Shown here in pieces: positions 1-8,741 of a stretch of DNA of 34,763 nt. The position numbers and the translations under genes were made by a program. Source of the stretch: Microbacterium yannicii PS01 (GTDB lineage: Bacteria > Actinomycetota > Actinomycetes > Actinomycetales > Microbacteriaceae). The stretch's first letter is position 1. Each line of letters starts with the position of its first letter. The notes beneath the pieces were generated by a model. It saw only the letters and a list, made by a program, of their open reading frames with translations, was not told the origin of the DNA and made no database searches. The stretch is taken from NCBI RefSeq assembly GCF_000304335.1, contig NZ_CAJF01000038.1, forward strand, positions 1 through 34,763. Direction: 5' to 3'.

Positions 1-180
1 TGTCGCGTCAGCATCCGTGTCGGCGTCAGCATCCGTCGCGTCGGCGTCAGCGTCTGTCGCGTCAGCGTCCGTGTCGGCGTCTGCGTCAGCGTCAGTCGCG
101 TCGGCATCCGTCGCGTCGGCGTCGGTCGCGTCAGCATCCGCATCTGTCGCGTCAGCGTCGGTGACGTCGGTCGCATCGAC
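1..180 (-). repeat. Asp-Ala-Thr linker-coding repeat (DADAT type)
   Basis: On the minus strand the codons read as mixtures of DADAT, DADT and DAT units, a low-complexity acidic linker C-terminal to the last Ig-like domain. The DNA is built from GACGCGAC and GGATGCTGAC-like words and continues past the window edge. Such acidic linkers act as stalks in other surface proteins (for example Ser-Asp repeats); by analogy this one would push the Ig domains away from the wall. Copy number may vary by slippage. Confidence 0.85.
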
Positions 181-3100
181 CACGCCCTCGGAGACGACGG
201 AGAAGTTCACCGAGTCGGTGCTGCCGTCACCTTCCTCCTGCGTGGCGGTCACGGTGTAGTCGCCGACGGGCAGGTCCTCGAACGTTGCCGTCCAGGTGCC
301 CTCGGGCGAGACCGTCACGGTCTGCTCTTCATCGCCGATGGTGACGACGACCTGGGCATTCTCTTCGCCCTCACCGGTGACGGTGAGGTCGTAGGTGCCG
401 TCCGCGGTCGGAACGGTGAACTCCTCGCCCTCGGTCGGGTCGGTGATCACGACATCCGTGACCTCGTCGACGACGGTGAAGTCGACCTCCGCCGTGCTGC
501 CACCCGGCGTCTGCGTTGCGGTGGCGGTGTACTCGCCCGGCGTCAGATCGTCGAACGTCGCGGTCCACGTACCCTCGGGCGTGACCTCGACGGTCTGCGG
601 CTCCTCGCCTGTAACAGTGACGACGACCGACGAGCCGGGGTCGCCCTCGCCCGTCACAGTGACGTCGATGGTCCCATCCGGGTCCGGCGCGACGATGACT
701 TCACCGTCGGTCGGGTCAGTGATGGTGACGTCGTCGATCTCCTCGACGATCGAGAAGGTCGAGTTGTCGGTGCTGCCATCCGCGGGCTGCGTCGCGGTCA
801 CGGTATACGCGCCCGTGCCGAGGCCTTCGTAGGTCGTCGTCCAGATCCCATCCTCATCGACCGTGACGGTCCGGGCGGGCTGACCGGTGAGGGTCAGTTC
901 CACGGACTCACCCGGGTCGCCCGTACCGGCCACAACAACATCCCGAACGTCGCCGGTTTCCGGAACGGTCAGCTCGGCACCCTCGGAGGGCGCCGTGATG
1001 GCGACATCGGTGATCTCCTCCACGATGGAGAATTCGATGCTGTCACTGGTGTTGTCCGACGTCTGCACGGCGGTGGCGAGATACTCACCGACCGGAAGAG
1101 CCGGGTAGGTCGTCGTCCACGTGCCATCCGTGCCCACGGTGAGCGGGCGGACGTCCTGGCCGGTGAGGGCGAGGTTGACGGTCGAGCCCGGGTCGCCGGT
1201 TCCTGACACGACGACCTCGCGGGTGTCGTCCGCTTCAGGGACCGTGAGCTCAGCTCCGTCTGTCGGTGCTGCGATCACGACCGGAACGAACGACTCCGCA
1301 ACGGTGAAGGTCACCGTGTCGGTGCTGCCACCGGGGGTCTGCGTCGCCGTCGCCGTGTACGTCCCGAGAGGCAGAGCCGGGAAGGTCGTCGTCCACGTGC
1401 CTTCCGGCGTGACGGTGGCGGTCTGCGGCGTCTGGCCAGGGATCGTCACCTCGACGGACTCGCCGGGGTCGCCGGTGCCCGAGACGATGACGTCGGCGGG
1501 TCCCTCGGCAACGGTGATCGTCGAGCCGTCCACGGGTGCGGTGATGTCGACGTCAGTGATGGTCTCGACGACCGAGAACGTCACGGTGTCTTCGCTGTCA
1601 TCGCCCGACTGCGTCGCCGTCGCCGTGTACTCACCGACAGCGAGGCCCGGGAAGGTCGTCGTCCAGGTGTTGTCGTCCTGGACCGTGGCCGTCTGCGACT
1701 CCTCGCCCTCGATGGTCACCTCGACCGTCTCGCCGGCCTCGCCGAGACCCGAGACGACGACGTCCGTCGTGCTCTCGTCCTCGGCGACCGGGATGGACGC
1801 GCCCTCCGCCGGCGCCGTGATGTCGACCGCGGTGACGGCCTCGACGACGGAGAAGTTCACCGTGTCGGTGCTGCCGCCGGGTGTCTGCGTGGCAGTGGCG
1901 GTGTAGTCGCCGACCGGCAAGCCGGTGAACGTCACCAGCCAGGTGCCTTCTGGTGTGACCGAGGTTGTCTGCGAAGGCTGACCTTCGATCGCGACCGTGA
2001 CCGACGCGCCTGACTCACCCGTGCCCGAAACAGGCACATCGGCTGTCTCGGAAGGATCCTCAGCCGTGATCTCGGCGCCCTCAGCGGGCGACGTGATGTC
2101 GACGCCGGCCGTGACGTTGACGTTCGGTCCCACGGTCGCGTTCGCGAGGTCCACCGTCACGGCGTCGAGCGTCGGCAGCACCGTCAACCGCAGTGCTGTC
2201 TCGGAGAAAACACCGCCCGAAGTCGACTGGTTGTTCACCGTGATGCTCGCGACGAGCGGGAGGATCTCGCCGAGCGCGGGGAGGACGAGTGAGTTGATCG
2301 GTGCGATCAGCGTCGTCGCGATGGCGTTGACGGAGTCGATGACATCCTGCAGCGGAGACGCCAGCGCGGCGACGACGGCTTCCAGTCCGTCCGGAAGATT
2401 CAGCGCGACACCGGCAAGCGCAATGCCGCTGGTGTCGCCATCAAGAAGGGCGCCGACGGTCGTGTTGACGGTCACCAGGTTGCCGAGCACCGTCGTCACG
2501 GCGCCAGTGACAGTCAAGCCCTCGATCGCAGCGGTGAGTTCGTCCACCGCGTCGTCCAGCAGGCCGTCGATGAGAGCGAAGACCGAGCCCTGAATCTCCA
2601 GGATCGTCGCCTCGCTGAGGATCTCAGTATTCGGAGCCTGGCCGTTCAGCGGCTGGATCTCGTCGAGGTCGATGATGATCAGACCCTCGCCGAGGTCGAT
2701 GGTGACCCCGGGGTAGAGCGGGTCTGTCAGCGGCTCGGAAAGGAGGTCAGCGATCGCCTCAGTCAGGCTCGTGGTCCCCACGGTGAGATTGGCTTGAGCC
2801 AGTGGCGCAAGAAGACCGAGCAAGCCTTCGACCGCATCATTGAGCTGCCCGCCGACAGCGTCGAGGTCAGTCTGCACGCCCCCGACCGCGGCGGTCAGCG
2901 CATCACTCAGAGCGTCAACGGTCGCGCTCTCGATGGTCAGAACACCGCTCGCGATCTCGTAGTGGCCAACTGGGCCAGCGGGAGCAGCCTGTGTGGCGGT
3001 AGCGCTCACGACCTCCAAGGTGAGGTCGACGGCGGCGAGCTCGCTAACGAGGTTCGCTGCAACCGGGCCGGCGAGAGAGTCGACGGCGGCGGTAAGGTCC

Positions 3101-3579
3101 ACGCTCAGTGGGCCAGGAGGGGGACCGCCGGTCCCGACAACACCGCCCGCGCCGACAAGCCCCGATGCGCCCATCGAGTCGCCGTTGGGACCCGCGCTCG
3201 CGTACTGGCCCACGACTCCAAGTTCGGCGAAGTTGATCGGAATCTGTATGCCGCCGGGGCTCGTGACATTGACCAACGACAGCGCCGTCAGATCGAGGTT
3301 GTTGAAGTCCGTGACCGTCGGCGGCGTGCCATCGTTCGATGCCGCAGCACCCTCGATGTCGGCAACCGCATCGAGGTCGATCAGATCGAGAATCGACCCA
3401 CCCAGGAACGTCCCCGTCGCGTTCGACGAGTCGCCGGGGCCGGCGTGCGCCGCCGTCACCCCTCCGAACATGGCCAGCGCGGTCACTGTGACCGCGGCCC
3501 CTGCTTTCAGAATCAGACTCTGCCGGTCTTTGAACCGCAGCGTTCTTCTCACACGTGCGACATCGCGTTCGCGTTGCAA
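1..3579 (-). CDS. Choice-of-anchor-type secreted surface protein with seven Ig-like repeats (3' end outside window)
   Basis: The minus-strand frame is open from position 3579 to position 1 without a stop, giving at least 1193 residues; the C-terminus lies outside the window. I chose TTG at 3579 because a G-run (3585-3590) sits five bases upstream; GTG at 3552 is the alternative. Residues 1-46 form a signal peptide: an Arg/Lys-rich start, a hydrophobic stretch, then TAAHA before a Gly/Pro-rich mature end. Residues of about 47-480 resemble the Ala/Val/Leu/Asp-rich heads of actinobacterial choice-of-anchor G proteins. Seven Ig-like repeats of about 92 residues follow, each with VDITxPxxG, VSGTGDPG, a WTTTFPxLPxGxYTATATQ-type segment and a FSVVE edge strand. 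The visible end is an acidic Asp-Ala-Thr linker, probably a stalk before an anchor. Role in adhesion or the surface layer is inference; the family assignment is from pattern recognition only. Confidence 0.8.
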   Translation of the reverse strand, partial: MQRERDVARVRRTLRFKDRQSLILKAGAAVTVTALAMFGGVTAAHAGPGDSSNATGTFLGGSILDLIDLDAVADIEGAAASNDGTPPTVTDFNNLDLTALSLVNVTSPGGIQIPINFAELGVVGQYASAGPNGDSMGASGLVGAGGVVGTGGPPPGPLSVDLTAAVDSLAGPVAANLVSELAAVDLTLEVVSATATQAAPAGPVGHYEIASGVLTIESATVDALSDALTAAVGGVQTDLDAVGGQLNDAVEGLLGLLAPLAQANLTVGTTSLTEAIADLLSEPLTDPLYPGVTIDLGEGLIIIDLDEIQPLNGQAPNTEILSEATILEIQGSVFALIDGLLDDAVDELTAAIEGLTVTGAVTTVLGNLVTVNTTVGALLDGDTSGIALAGVALNLPDGLEAVVAALASPLQDVIDSVNAIATTLIAPINSLVLPALGEILPLVASITVNNQSTSGGVFSETALRLTVLPTLDAVTVDLANATVGPNVNVTAGVDITSPAEGAEITAEDPSETADVPVSGTGESGASVTVAIEGQPSQTTSVTPEGTWLVTFTGLPVGDYTATATQTPGGSTDTVNFSVVEAVTAVDITAPAEGASIPVAEDESTTDVVVSGLGEAGETVEVTIEGEESQTATVQDDNTWTTTFPGLAVGEYTATATQSGDDSEDTVTFSVVETITDVDITAPVDGSTITVAEGPADVIVSGTGDPGESVEVTIPGQTPQTATVTPEGTWTTTFPALPLGTYTATATQTPGGSTDTVTFTVAESFVPVVIAAPTDGAELTVPEADDTREVVVSGTGDPGSTVNLALTGQDVRPLTVGTDGTWTTTYPALPVGEYLATAVQTSDNTSDSIEFSIVEEITDVAITAPSEGAELTVPETGDVRDVVVAGTGDPGESVELTLTGQPARTVTVDEDGIWTTTYEGLGTGAYTVTATQPADGSTDNSTFSIVEEIDDVTITDPTDGEVIVAPDPDGTIDVTVTGEGDPGSSVVVTVTGEEPQTVEVTPEGTWTATFDDLTPGEYTATATQTPGGSTAEVDFTVVDEVTDVVITDPTEGEEFTVPTADGTYDLTVTGEGEENAQVVVTIGDEEQTVTVSPEGTWTATFEDLPVGDYTVTATQEEGDGSTDSVNFSVVSEGVVDATDVTDADATDADADATDADATDADATDADADADTDADATDADADATDADADTDADAT
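175..2117 (-). repeat. Seven tandem Ig-like-domain repeats, about 277 bp each
   Basis: Seven consecutive units lie within the surface-protein gene, with boundaries near 2117, 1835, 1560, 1280, 1010, 730, 455 and 175. Each encodes about 92 residues beginning VDITxP or VxITxP and ending FSVVE or FTVVD. Units are clearly homologous but divergent in sequence, so this is an old domain duplication rather than a recent tandem amplification. Each unit keeps the WTTTF/WTATF strand and the TATATQ strand, typical of bacterial Ig-like and invasin-type domains. Confidence 0.85.
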
Positions 3580-3995
3580 AGCAACCCCCCAAGGCGCTTG
3601 TTTATCTAGTTATTCGCCGCGCCCCTCCGACGGGCGACACGAGCTGGCCGAGGCCAACGCGCCCCAAACTAGCGCAAACCTGATAGTTCCCTGCAAGCCG
3701 AACACGCAGATTTCTCAGGTTTGCCATTGATCGGCCTTGCAGGGTGGACAACGCTTGTTGCGGTTGACTATGGTTCGCACTCCGAAGGGTGCACGCACTC
3801 GAGAATCAGCGTGACCAGCACACCCCGCAGGTCGTCCGATTGCGTTCTCGGCAGTACATAGCCCGCGAAGCATATGGGATCGCGCTCCGCCTCTTCTCTG
3901 CAGCCGCGGGCCGCTCGCACCTCGACTCAGGCATCCCGCCCGCAACTGTTGGCGGCCGGGCGCGTCGCACCGCGCTCCGCGGCATCCGGAACCCG
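3580..3995. other. Intergenic region upstream of the surface-protein gene
   Basis: No convincing gene lies here. The half next to 3580 is A/T-richer than the rest of the window and should carry the surface-protein promoter; on the minus strand TTGCAG and TAGTTT spaced by about 19 bases are a weak candidate pair. It also holds a perfect 10-bp inverted repeat (separate entry). The other half (about 3780-3995), downstream of coaA, shows no gene, RNA or clear terminator that I can recognise. Confidence 0.6.
3674..3724. promoter_or_regulatory. Perfect 10-bp inverted repeat with 31-bp spacer upstream of surface-protein gene
   Basis: The left arm GCAAACCTGA (3674-3683) is the exact reverse complement of the right arm TCAGGTTTGC (3715-3724). 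It lies 95-145 bp upstream of the surface-protein start in an A/T-richer stretch and overlaps the best promoter-like sequences. It could be a paired operator or a cruciform; no regulator is identified. Confidence 0.45.
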
Positions 3996-4961
3996 TCAGA
4001 GCTTGCGGAGCAGCACTGTCTCGACCGTGTGATCGGCGGATTTCTGCAGGACGAGGCTCGCGCGGTGGCGCGTGGGCAGCACGTTCTCTTCGAGGTTGGG
4101 AAGGTTGATGGTGTTCCAGAACTGCAGCGCTCGCGCGACGGCCTCGTCGTCGGTCAGATCGGCGAAGACCTTGAAGAACGAGTTGGGATTGCTGAACGCG
4201 GCACGGCGCAGGGCGAGGAAGCGCTCGACGTACCACTGCTGGATGTGCGCGGCGTCCGCGTCGACGTAGATCGAGAAGTCGAAGAGGTCGCTGACGGCGA
4301 CGTCGTTCGGCGTCGGCGGCGGCTGCAGCACGTTGAGGCCCTCGACGATGACGATGTCGGGCCGCCGCACGGTGATCGCCGCGTCGGGCACGATGTCGTA
4401 CTTCATGTGCGAGTAGAACGGTGCGCGCACCTCGGCGGCGCCGCTCTTGACCTCGGTGAGGAACGACACCAAGGCGCGGCGGTCGTACGACTCGGGGAAG
4501 CCCTTGCGCTCCATGAGGCCCCGCCGCTCGAGCTCGGCGTTCGGGTAGAGGAAGCCGTCCGTCGTCACCAGTTCGACGCGGGGCGTCCCGGGCCATCGGC
4601 TCGTGAGCTCGCGCAGCAGGCGGGCGATCGTCGACTTGCCCACCGCGACCGAACCGGCGACTCCGACGATGAACGGCGTGGTCGAATCGGGCTCGCCGAG
4701 GAATGCATCGGTCTCGCCGCCGAGGCGCTTCGTCGACTCGGCGTACAGCGACAGCAGCCTCGACAGCGGCACGTACACCTGCGCGACTTCGGCCATGTCG
4801 AGCCGATCGCCGAGTCCGCGGATCTGAACGATCTCGGTCTCGGTGAGCGGCTGCGTCAGCCCGGCAGCGAGGCGCGCCCAGTCCGCTCGGTCGATCTCGC
4901 GATAGAGCGAGAGAACGGGTGCGGCAGCGGGCACGGCTGCGGTCGCTTCATCGACGGACAT
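3996..4961 (-). CDS. coaA: Type I pantothenate kinase
   Basis: The gene encodes a 321-residue kinase that phosphorylates pantothenate with ATP, the first step of coenzyme A synthesis in the cytoplasm. The P-loop GSVAVGKS is at about residues 103-110. It is followed by family landmarks: VTTDGFLYPN, RKGFPESYD, APFYSHMKYDIVPD, DIVIVEGLNVLQ, and the C-terminal NLEENVLPTRHRA/LVLQKSADH segment. Length fits bacterial type I enzymes (about 310-320). The frame is open further upstream, but those residues are Arg/Cys-rich and unlike the family. I chose ATG 4961 (MSVDEA) because TACGAT (4969-4974) ends seven bases upstream, a leaderless-start layout. ATG 4970 is the alternative. The gene is divergent from the permease at 5099. 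Confidence 0.95.
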   Translation of the reverse strand: MSVDEATAAVPAAAPVLSLYREIDRADWARLAAGLTQPLTETEIVQIRGLGDRLDMAEVAQVYVPLSRLLSLYAESTKRLGGETDAFLGEPDSTTPFIVGVAGSVAVGKSTIARLLRELTSRWPGTPRVELVTTDGFLYPNAELERRGLMERKGFPESYDRRALVSFLTEVKSGAAEVRAPFYSHMKYDIVPDAAITVRRPDIVIVEGLNVLQPPPTPNDVAVSDLFDFSIYVDADAAHIQQWYVERFLALRRAAFSNPNSFFKVFADLTDDEAVARALQFWNTINLPNLEENVLPTRHRASLVLQKSADHTVETVLLRKL

Positions 4962-5098
4962 CGCGCCCATCGTATCCGCTGCGGATGCCGGCCCCGTCTC
5001 TCGGCTGTGCCGCCTGGGGATACGCGCGCGAAACACGGACGACCGCACCGCGCAACAGGCGGCTCGTAATCTTCCTTCCGAGCACCACCGGAGGCACC
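4962..5098. promoter_or_regulatory. Divergent promoter region coaA / amino-acid permease
   Basis: For coaA (minus) the candidate -10 is TACGAT at 4969-4974, ending seven bases before ATG 4961, implying little or no leader. For the permease (plus) the candidate -10 is TAATCT at 5067-5072, with the Shine-Dalgarno GGAGG at 5090-5094 just before ATG 5099. I found no good -35 match for either, which is common in actinobacteria. Confidence 0.45.
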
Positions 5099-6634
5099 AT
5101 GAGCGCAGGCAGCCCGCAGACACCACCGCGCGCACCCGGCGCGGCAAGCGCCCTCGGACAGGCGATCCTGGAGCACCGTCCGTCGTCGATCCTCGCTGAG
5201 ACGTCTCCGCTGAGGGGCCTGCGGCGCGGCTCTGTCCGCACCGTCGATCTCGTCGCCCAATCGGTGGCGGCCGTCGCTCCCGCAGGCGTTCTGCTGACCT
5301 CGAGCGGCGGCCTCGCCGCTCATGCCGGCTCGTTCGCCTTCATCGCGCTCGCCCTCACCGCGTGCGTCGTCGTGCTCGTAGCGCTGTCGATCTCCGTGTT
5401 CGCGCGGCGACTGTCCGCGGCTGGCGGCCTGTACACCTTCGTCACGCGAGGCCTCGGGCCGGTTATCGGCATGCTCGCCGGTGCGGCCATCGCCCTCGGG
5501 TATGCCACCGTCGCGATCGACACGCTCCGCAGCGGTGTGCGCCGGCTCACCACGCTTTTCGTGCCCGCCGCTACTGGGGGCGATCGGATGCCGGATCTCG
5601 GCGTGTTCGCCCTCATCCTCGTCTGCACGATCGGGCTGGTCGGCCTCATCGTCTGCGGCGCCCGCGTCTCGACGCGCATCATGCTCGTGATCGAGATCGT
5701 CGCGGTCGCGGCGATCCTGGTGATCTCGGTCGTCGTCTTCGCGAGCACCGGGTGGGATCTTGAGCCTCTGATCCCCGACCCGTCCTCCCCTCCGGCGCTG
5801 TCGTCGTTCGCGGCGGCGGCGGGAGTGGCCCTCGTCTCGTTCGTGGGGTTCGAGAGCGGCGCTGCGCTCGGTCCGGAGAGCCGTCGCCCCCTCGCGAGCG
5901 TGCCCCGCGCGCTGGTGTGGACGGTCGTCGCCGTCGCGATCGTGTATCTCTTCGGCGTCGCTGCGCAGCTGTCGGCTCGGGCCGATGGCAGCCTCGGACG
6001 TACCTCCTCGCTCCTGGCGGAAGCAGCGTCGCTGGATGCCGCGTGGATCGGTCCGGCTGTCGACGCCGTGGTCGCGGCATCGTGGATCGCCTGCACCCTC
6101 GCCTGCACCAATGCCCTCGTGCGCCTGGTTTTCACGATGGCGCGCGAGCGCGTCCTGCCGGAGTGGCTCGGTCGCACCTCACGACGCTTCTCGACGCCGC
6201 ACCGCGCCGCGATCGCTGTGGGACTGATTCTCGCCGGCGGAACCGTCGTGCAGACCTGGGCGGGCGGCGGCTCGCTGCTCGACGAGGTGATCGGGTTGGG
6301 AACGAGCGTCGGCTTCATCGTCGCGTACCTGATCGTCTGCGCCGCCGCGGTGACGTACCTGGTGCGGGTGAAGGAGTTCAGTCTGCGCGAGGCGTGGCCG
6401 GCCATGCTCGGGACGCTCGCGCTCGCCGCACTGACGGCTACCGAGATCGTCGGCACCGAGGGCAGGACGCGCGTGGCCCTTCTGGTGATCGCCGCGGTCC
6501 TTGCCGCCGTCGTCGCCGGGTATGCCCTCGCCCTGCGGCGTGGCGCGCTCCCCCGGGCCCGCCCGGGCGCCTACGACACTCCCGTGGCGGCCGACGCCCT
6601 GGGGGCGCAGGGCGAGAGGCCTCACGGCGCATGA
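5099..6634 (+). CDS. APC-superfamily amino-acid permease
   Basis: This is a 511-residue polytopic membrane protein of the amino acid-polyamine-organocation superfamily, a proton-coupled importer or exchanger. About 12 hydrophobic segments are visible. The first carries the helix-1 hallmark LVAQSVAAVAPAGV (an unwound substrate-binding helix), followed by FARRLSAAGGLYTFVTRGLGP, the conserved SAAGGxY/T region. A later FVGFESGAALGPES matches the helix-6 GFE motif of the family. I chose ATG 5099 because it has a strong GGAGG five bases upstream; the open frame upstream is Arg-rich shadow. The stop overlaps the IclR start by 4 bp (ATGA), so the two are co-translated. Substrate cannot be read from sequence; an amino acid or amine is likely. 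Confidence 0.88.
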   Translation: MSAGSPQTPPRAPGAASALGQAILEHRPSSILAETSPLRGLRRGSVRTVDLVAQSVAAVAPAGVLLTSSGGLAAHAGSFAFIALALTACVVVLVALSISVFARRLSAAGGLYTFVTRGLGPVIGMLAGAAIALGYATVAIDTLRSGVRRLTTLFVPAATGGDRMPDLGVFALILVCTIGLVGLIVCGARVSTRIMLVIEIVAVAAILVISVVVFASTGWDLEPLIPDPSSPPALSSFAAAAGVALVSFVGFESGAALGPESRRPLASVPRALVWTVVAVAIVYLFGVAAQLSARADGSLGRTSSLLAEAASLDAAWIGPAVDAVVAASWIACTLACTNALVRLVFTMARERVLPEWLGRTSRRFSTPHRAAIAVGLILAGGTVVQTWAGGGSLLDEVIGLGTSVGFIVAYLIVCAAAVTYLVRVKEFSLREAWPAMLGTLALAALTATEIVGTEGRTRVALLVIAAVLAAVVAGYALALRRGALPRARPGAYDTPVAADALGAQGERPHGA

Positions 6635-7386
6635 GTGCGCTCGGCACGGGGGTCGGACAGGCGCTGGCGGTGCTGGAAGAGGTCGCCAGGTCGGGCCCCA
6701 CACTGTCGGCGAACGGCATCGCGCGTGCCCTCGGGATGCCGCGGACCAGCGCCTATCGCCTCATCAACTCGCTCGTGAGCGAGGAGTATCTGCTGCGGCA
6801 TCCCGATCTCGACGGCTTCGTACTGGGAGTTCGAGTCGTCGAGCTTGCCCATCTCGTCGCCCCGACCCGGCCGGCGCCGACCCCGGACGTGCTCGGCGCG
6901 CTGCGCGCCGAGACCGGCGAGGCGGTCCATCTCGTGCGATATCAGCGCGGGCGCGTCGTCATCGTGGACGAAGATCCCCGGCAGCCGCTCGTGTCGATCG
7001 AGCGGACGCGGCGCCAGCTGGCCTCGACCGCGATCGGGCGACTGCTGCTGGCCGGCTTCGCTCCGCCGCTCGGTGACCACGAGGATCAGGATGCCGTCGC
7101 CGAGGTCATCGCCTCGGCGCGCTCGTCAGGGATCACCGCATCCGAGCACCGCCGTATCGCGGCCGAGTGCGCCGAGAATGACTTCGCTCTGCACGCGGAG
7201 CCGGCCGATCATCGGCGTGCCTGCGTGGCCGTGCCGCTGAGATCGGCCGACGGGCGGCTGCGCGGTGCGCTCGCCCTCGCCACAGCCACGGGCGACCTCG
7301 CGCTGGCGCGCGCGCACGTCGGGCGCCTGCGCACCGCTGCGGACGTTCTCGTGCGAGAGGCTGAGGTCGCGCTCTTCGAGGCATGA
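6631..7386 (+). CDS. IclR-family transcriptional regulator
   Basis: A 251-residue regulator. The N-terminal winged helix (about residues 6-65) reads VGQALAVLEEVAR, then LSANGIARALGMPRTSAYRLI, the IclR HTH pattern. It is followed by the family's connecting YLLRHPDLDGFVLGVRVVELA segment. The C-terminal effector domain contains ETGEAVHLVRYQRGRVVIVDE and ends CVAVPLRSADGRLRGALALA, as in IclR ligand-binding domains. The ATG overlaps the permease stop (ATGA), so the regulator is transcribed and translated with the transporter and probably controls it in response to the substrate or a derivative. It faces the signal peptidase gene convergently, with 72 bp between them. Confidence 0.9.
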   Translation: MSALGTGVGQALAVLEEVARSGPTLSANGIARALGMPRTSAYRLINSLVSEEYLLRHPDLDGFVLGVRVVELAHLVAPTRPAPTPDVLGALRAETGEAVHLVRYQRGRVVIVDEDPRQPLVSIERTRRQLASTAIGRLLLAGFAPPLGDHEDQDAVAEVIASARSSGITASEHRRIAAECAENDFALHAEPADHRRACVAVPLRSADGRLRGALALATATGDLALARAHVGRLRTAADVLVREAEVALFEA

Positions 7387-7458
7387 AGCCCACCCGCCTC
7401 GCGTGCGCAGGGCTGCGCCGGCCCGTGCGGGGGTCGGACGCGCGATCGCGCCGGTTCG

Positions 7459-7998
7459 TCAGGGCAGGGGTACGACGAACCGCTCGACCGCGAGGATCGC
7501 CTCGAGCGGGACCGGGCCGAGATAGCGCGAGTCGATCGACGCCCGGCGGTTGTCGCCGAGCACGAACATGGCACCGGCAGGCACGGAGACGTCGAAGGCG
7601 AGCACGCTCGCGAGCCCGGCGGGGTCGGCCCGGACGTCGTTCACGACGCGGGCGCCGTTGACAGTGAGCTCGCCGCCAGGATCGCAGCAGGCCACTCGAT
7701 CGCCGGGGAGCCCGAGCACGCGCTTGACGAAGACCGGCGCCACCGCGTCGGATCCCGCCAGCCGCGCGCTCGTCTCGGCCCAGTCGCCAGGATCGGCGAA
7801 GACGACGACGTCGCCGCGTTCCAGATCGCTCCCGTCCGAGACGGCCCCGACCACGAGGTCGCCGACGGCGATAGCCGGGCCCATCGAGTCGGAGGCGACG
7901 CGGTACACGCGCGTTCCGCCGGCGAGCACGGCGACGACCGCGACGACCGTCACCGCGGCGGCAACCAGACCGATCCGGCGTGCGGCACGCCGGTTCAC
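7459..7998 (-). CDS. lepB: Type I signal peptidase (S26 family)
   Basis: A 179-residue membrane-anchored serine protease that removes signal peptides from exported proteins. One N-terminal transmembrane helix (about 8-28) is followed by box B SDSM with nucleophile Ser38. Lys92 in FVKRVLGLPGD is the general base, and box E reads GDNRRASIDSRYLG. All catalytic positions are intact. The start is GTG 7998, overlapping the DUF305 stop by 4 bp (GTGA), so translation is coupled. It sits downstream of DUF305 and the amine oxidase genes, all exported proteins. Housekeeping SPases in this group usually sit elsewhere (near rplS), so this may be an extra, context-linked paralogue; that is inference. Confidence 0.92.
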   Translation of the reverse strand: MNRRAARRIGLVAAAVTVVAVVAVLAGGTRVYRVASDSMGPAIAVGDLVVGAVSDGSDLERGDVVVFADPGDWAETSARLAGSDAVAPVFVKRVLGLPGDRVACCDPGGELTVNGARVVNDVRADPAGLASVLAFDVSVPAGAMFVLGDNRRASIDSRYLGPVPLEAILAVERFVVPLP

Positions 7999-8624
7999 AG
8001 CGTCCCGAGCCGCGCGGTCATCGCCTCGATCTCACGCTGCTGTTCAGCGGCGACATGCTTCGCGAGGGCTCGGATGAAGCTGTTGTGTCCAGCTGCCATC
8101 GCGGTGCGGGCCATGTCGAGCGCGCCCTCGTGGTGGAAGATCATCAGTTCGAGGAACCGCTTCTCGGCCTCGGGTCCGCTCAAGTCTCGAAGCTCCGCGA
8201 TCTGCTCCGGCGTGGCCATGCCCGACATCGTGCCGCTGTGGTCGTGGTCGAGGATCCCGACCTGGTGCCACGCGTCGATCCACGCCTGCATCTGGGCGAC
8301 CTCCGCAGCCTGGTCGCGCTCGATCGCCACGGCCAGGCTTGTCGAGGCATCCCCGATCCCCGGCGTTCCCGCGAGGATCTGCGACAGCTCGATCGCCTGC
8401 TGGTGATGCGGGATCATCATCGCCGCGAAGCCCATGTCGGCCTCATTCGGCACATCGTCGACCGGCTCCTCCTGTTGCGCGGCCGCGAAGACCGCACCCG
8501 CCCCGTCGGGCGCCGGGGGCGACTCGGTCGCCGTCGCGCTGGGCGAGAGCTGCACCCCCACGGCGAGCGCTCCGGTGACGAGGAAGGCTGCGAGTGAGAC
8601 GGCGGTAGCGAACGGACGACGCAT
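7995..8624 (-). CDS. DUF305 exported protein (Met/His-rich, probable metal binder)
   Basis: A 209-residue protein with a signal peptide (about 1-33). The DUF305 fold follows: ADMGFAAMMIPHHQQAIELS, the central HDHSGTMSGMATPEQIAELR, and FLELMIFHHEGALDMARTAM, the diagnostic repeats of the four-helix DUF305 family. Met/His pairs (MMIPHH, IFHH, HDHSGTMSGM) look suited to binding Cu(I)/Cu(II) or Ag(I). DUF305 proteins such as cyanobacterial CopM bind copper. ATG 8624 follows GGAGG at good spacing. Downstream it is coupled to lepB; upstream, 117 bp away, lies a copper amine oxidase gene in the same orientation, which suggests copper handling for that enzyme (inference). Confidence 0.9.
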   Translation of the reverse strand: MRRPFATAVSLAAFLVTGALAVGVQLSPSATATESPPAPDGAGAVFAAAQQEEPVDDVPNEADMGFAAMMIPHHQQAIELSQILAGTPGIGDASTSLAVAIERDQAAEVAQMQAWIDAWHQVGILDHDHSGTMSGMATPEQIAELRDLSGPEAEKRFLELMIFHHEGALDMARTAMAAGHNSFIRALAKHVAAEQQREIEAMTARLGTL

Positions 8625-8679
8625 GATTCCTCCGGAACGAGTGCGAGGGGCCTGGGCGGGGCCGGGAGCCTGACTCGGC

Positions 8680-8717
8680 CGCTGGTCCTGTCGAGTGGCG
8701 ATTCGACAGGACCAGCG
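8680..8717 (-). terminator. Strong 15-bp hairpin after the amine oxidase gene
   Basis: CGCTGGTCCTGTCGA (8680-8694) and TCGACAGGACCAGCG (8703-8717) are perfect reverse complements around an 8-base loop. It begins about 25 bp past the stop of the amine oxidase gene on the minus strand, ahead of DUF305. There is no T-run, so it may be a partial terminator, an RNA-stabilising 3' structure, or a processing site separating the two cistrons. Confidence 0.6.
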
Positions 8718-8741
8718 ACCAGGAGCCGGCCCGGGCGGGGA

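Noticed and set aside
2794..3609. Plus-strand frame opposite the head of the surface protein
   Set aside because: The minus strand gives a signal peptide and coherent secreted domain in one frame; the plus translation is Arg/Asp-rich without features.
7387..7458. Possible terminator between the convergent IclR and lepB genes
   Set aside because: Only short GC-rich partial pairings and no T-run; not strong enough to call.
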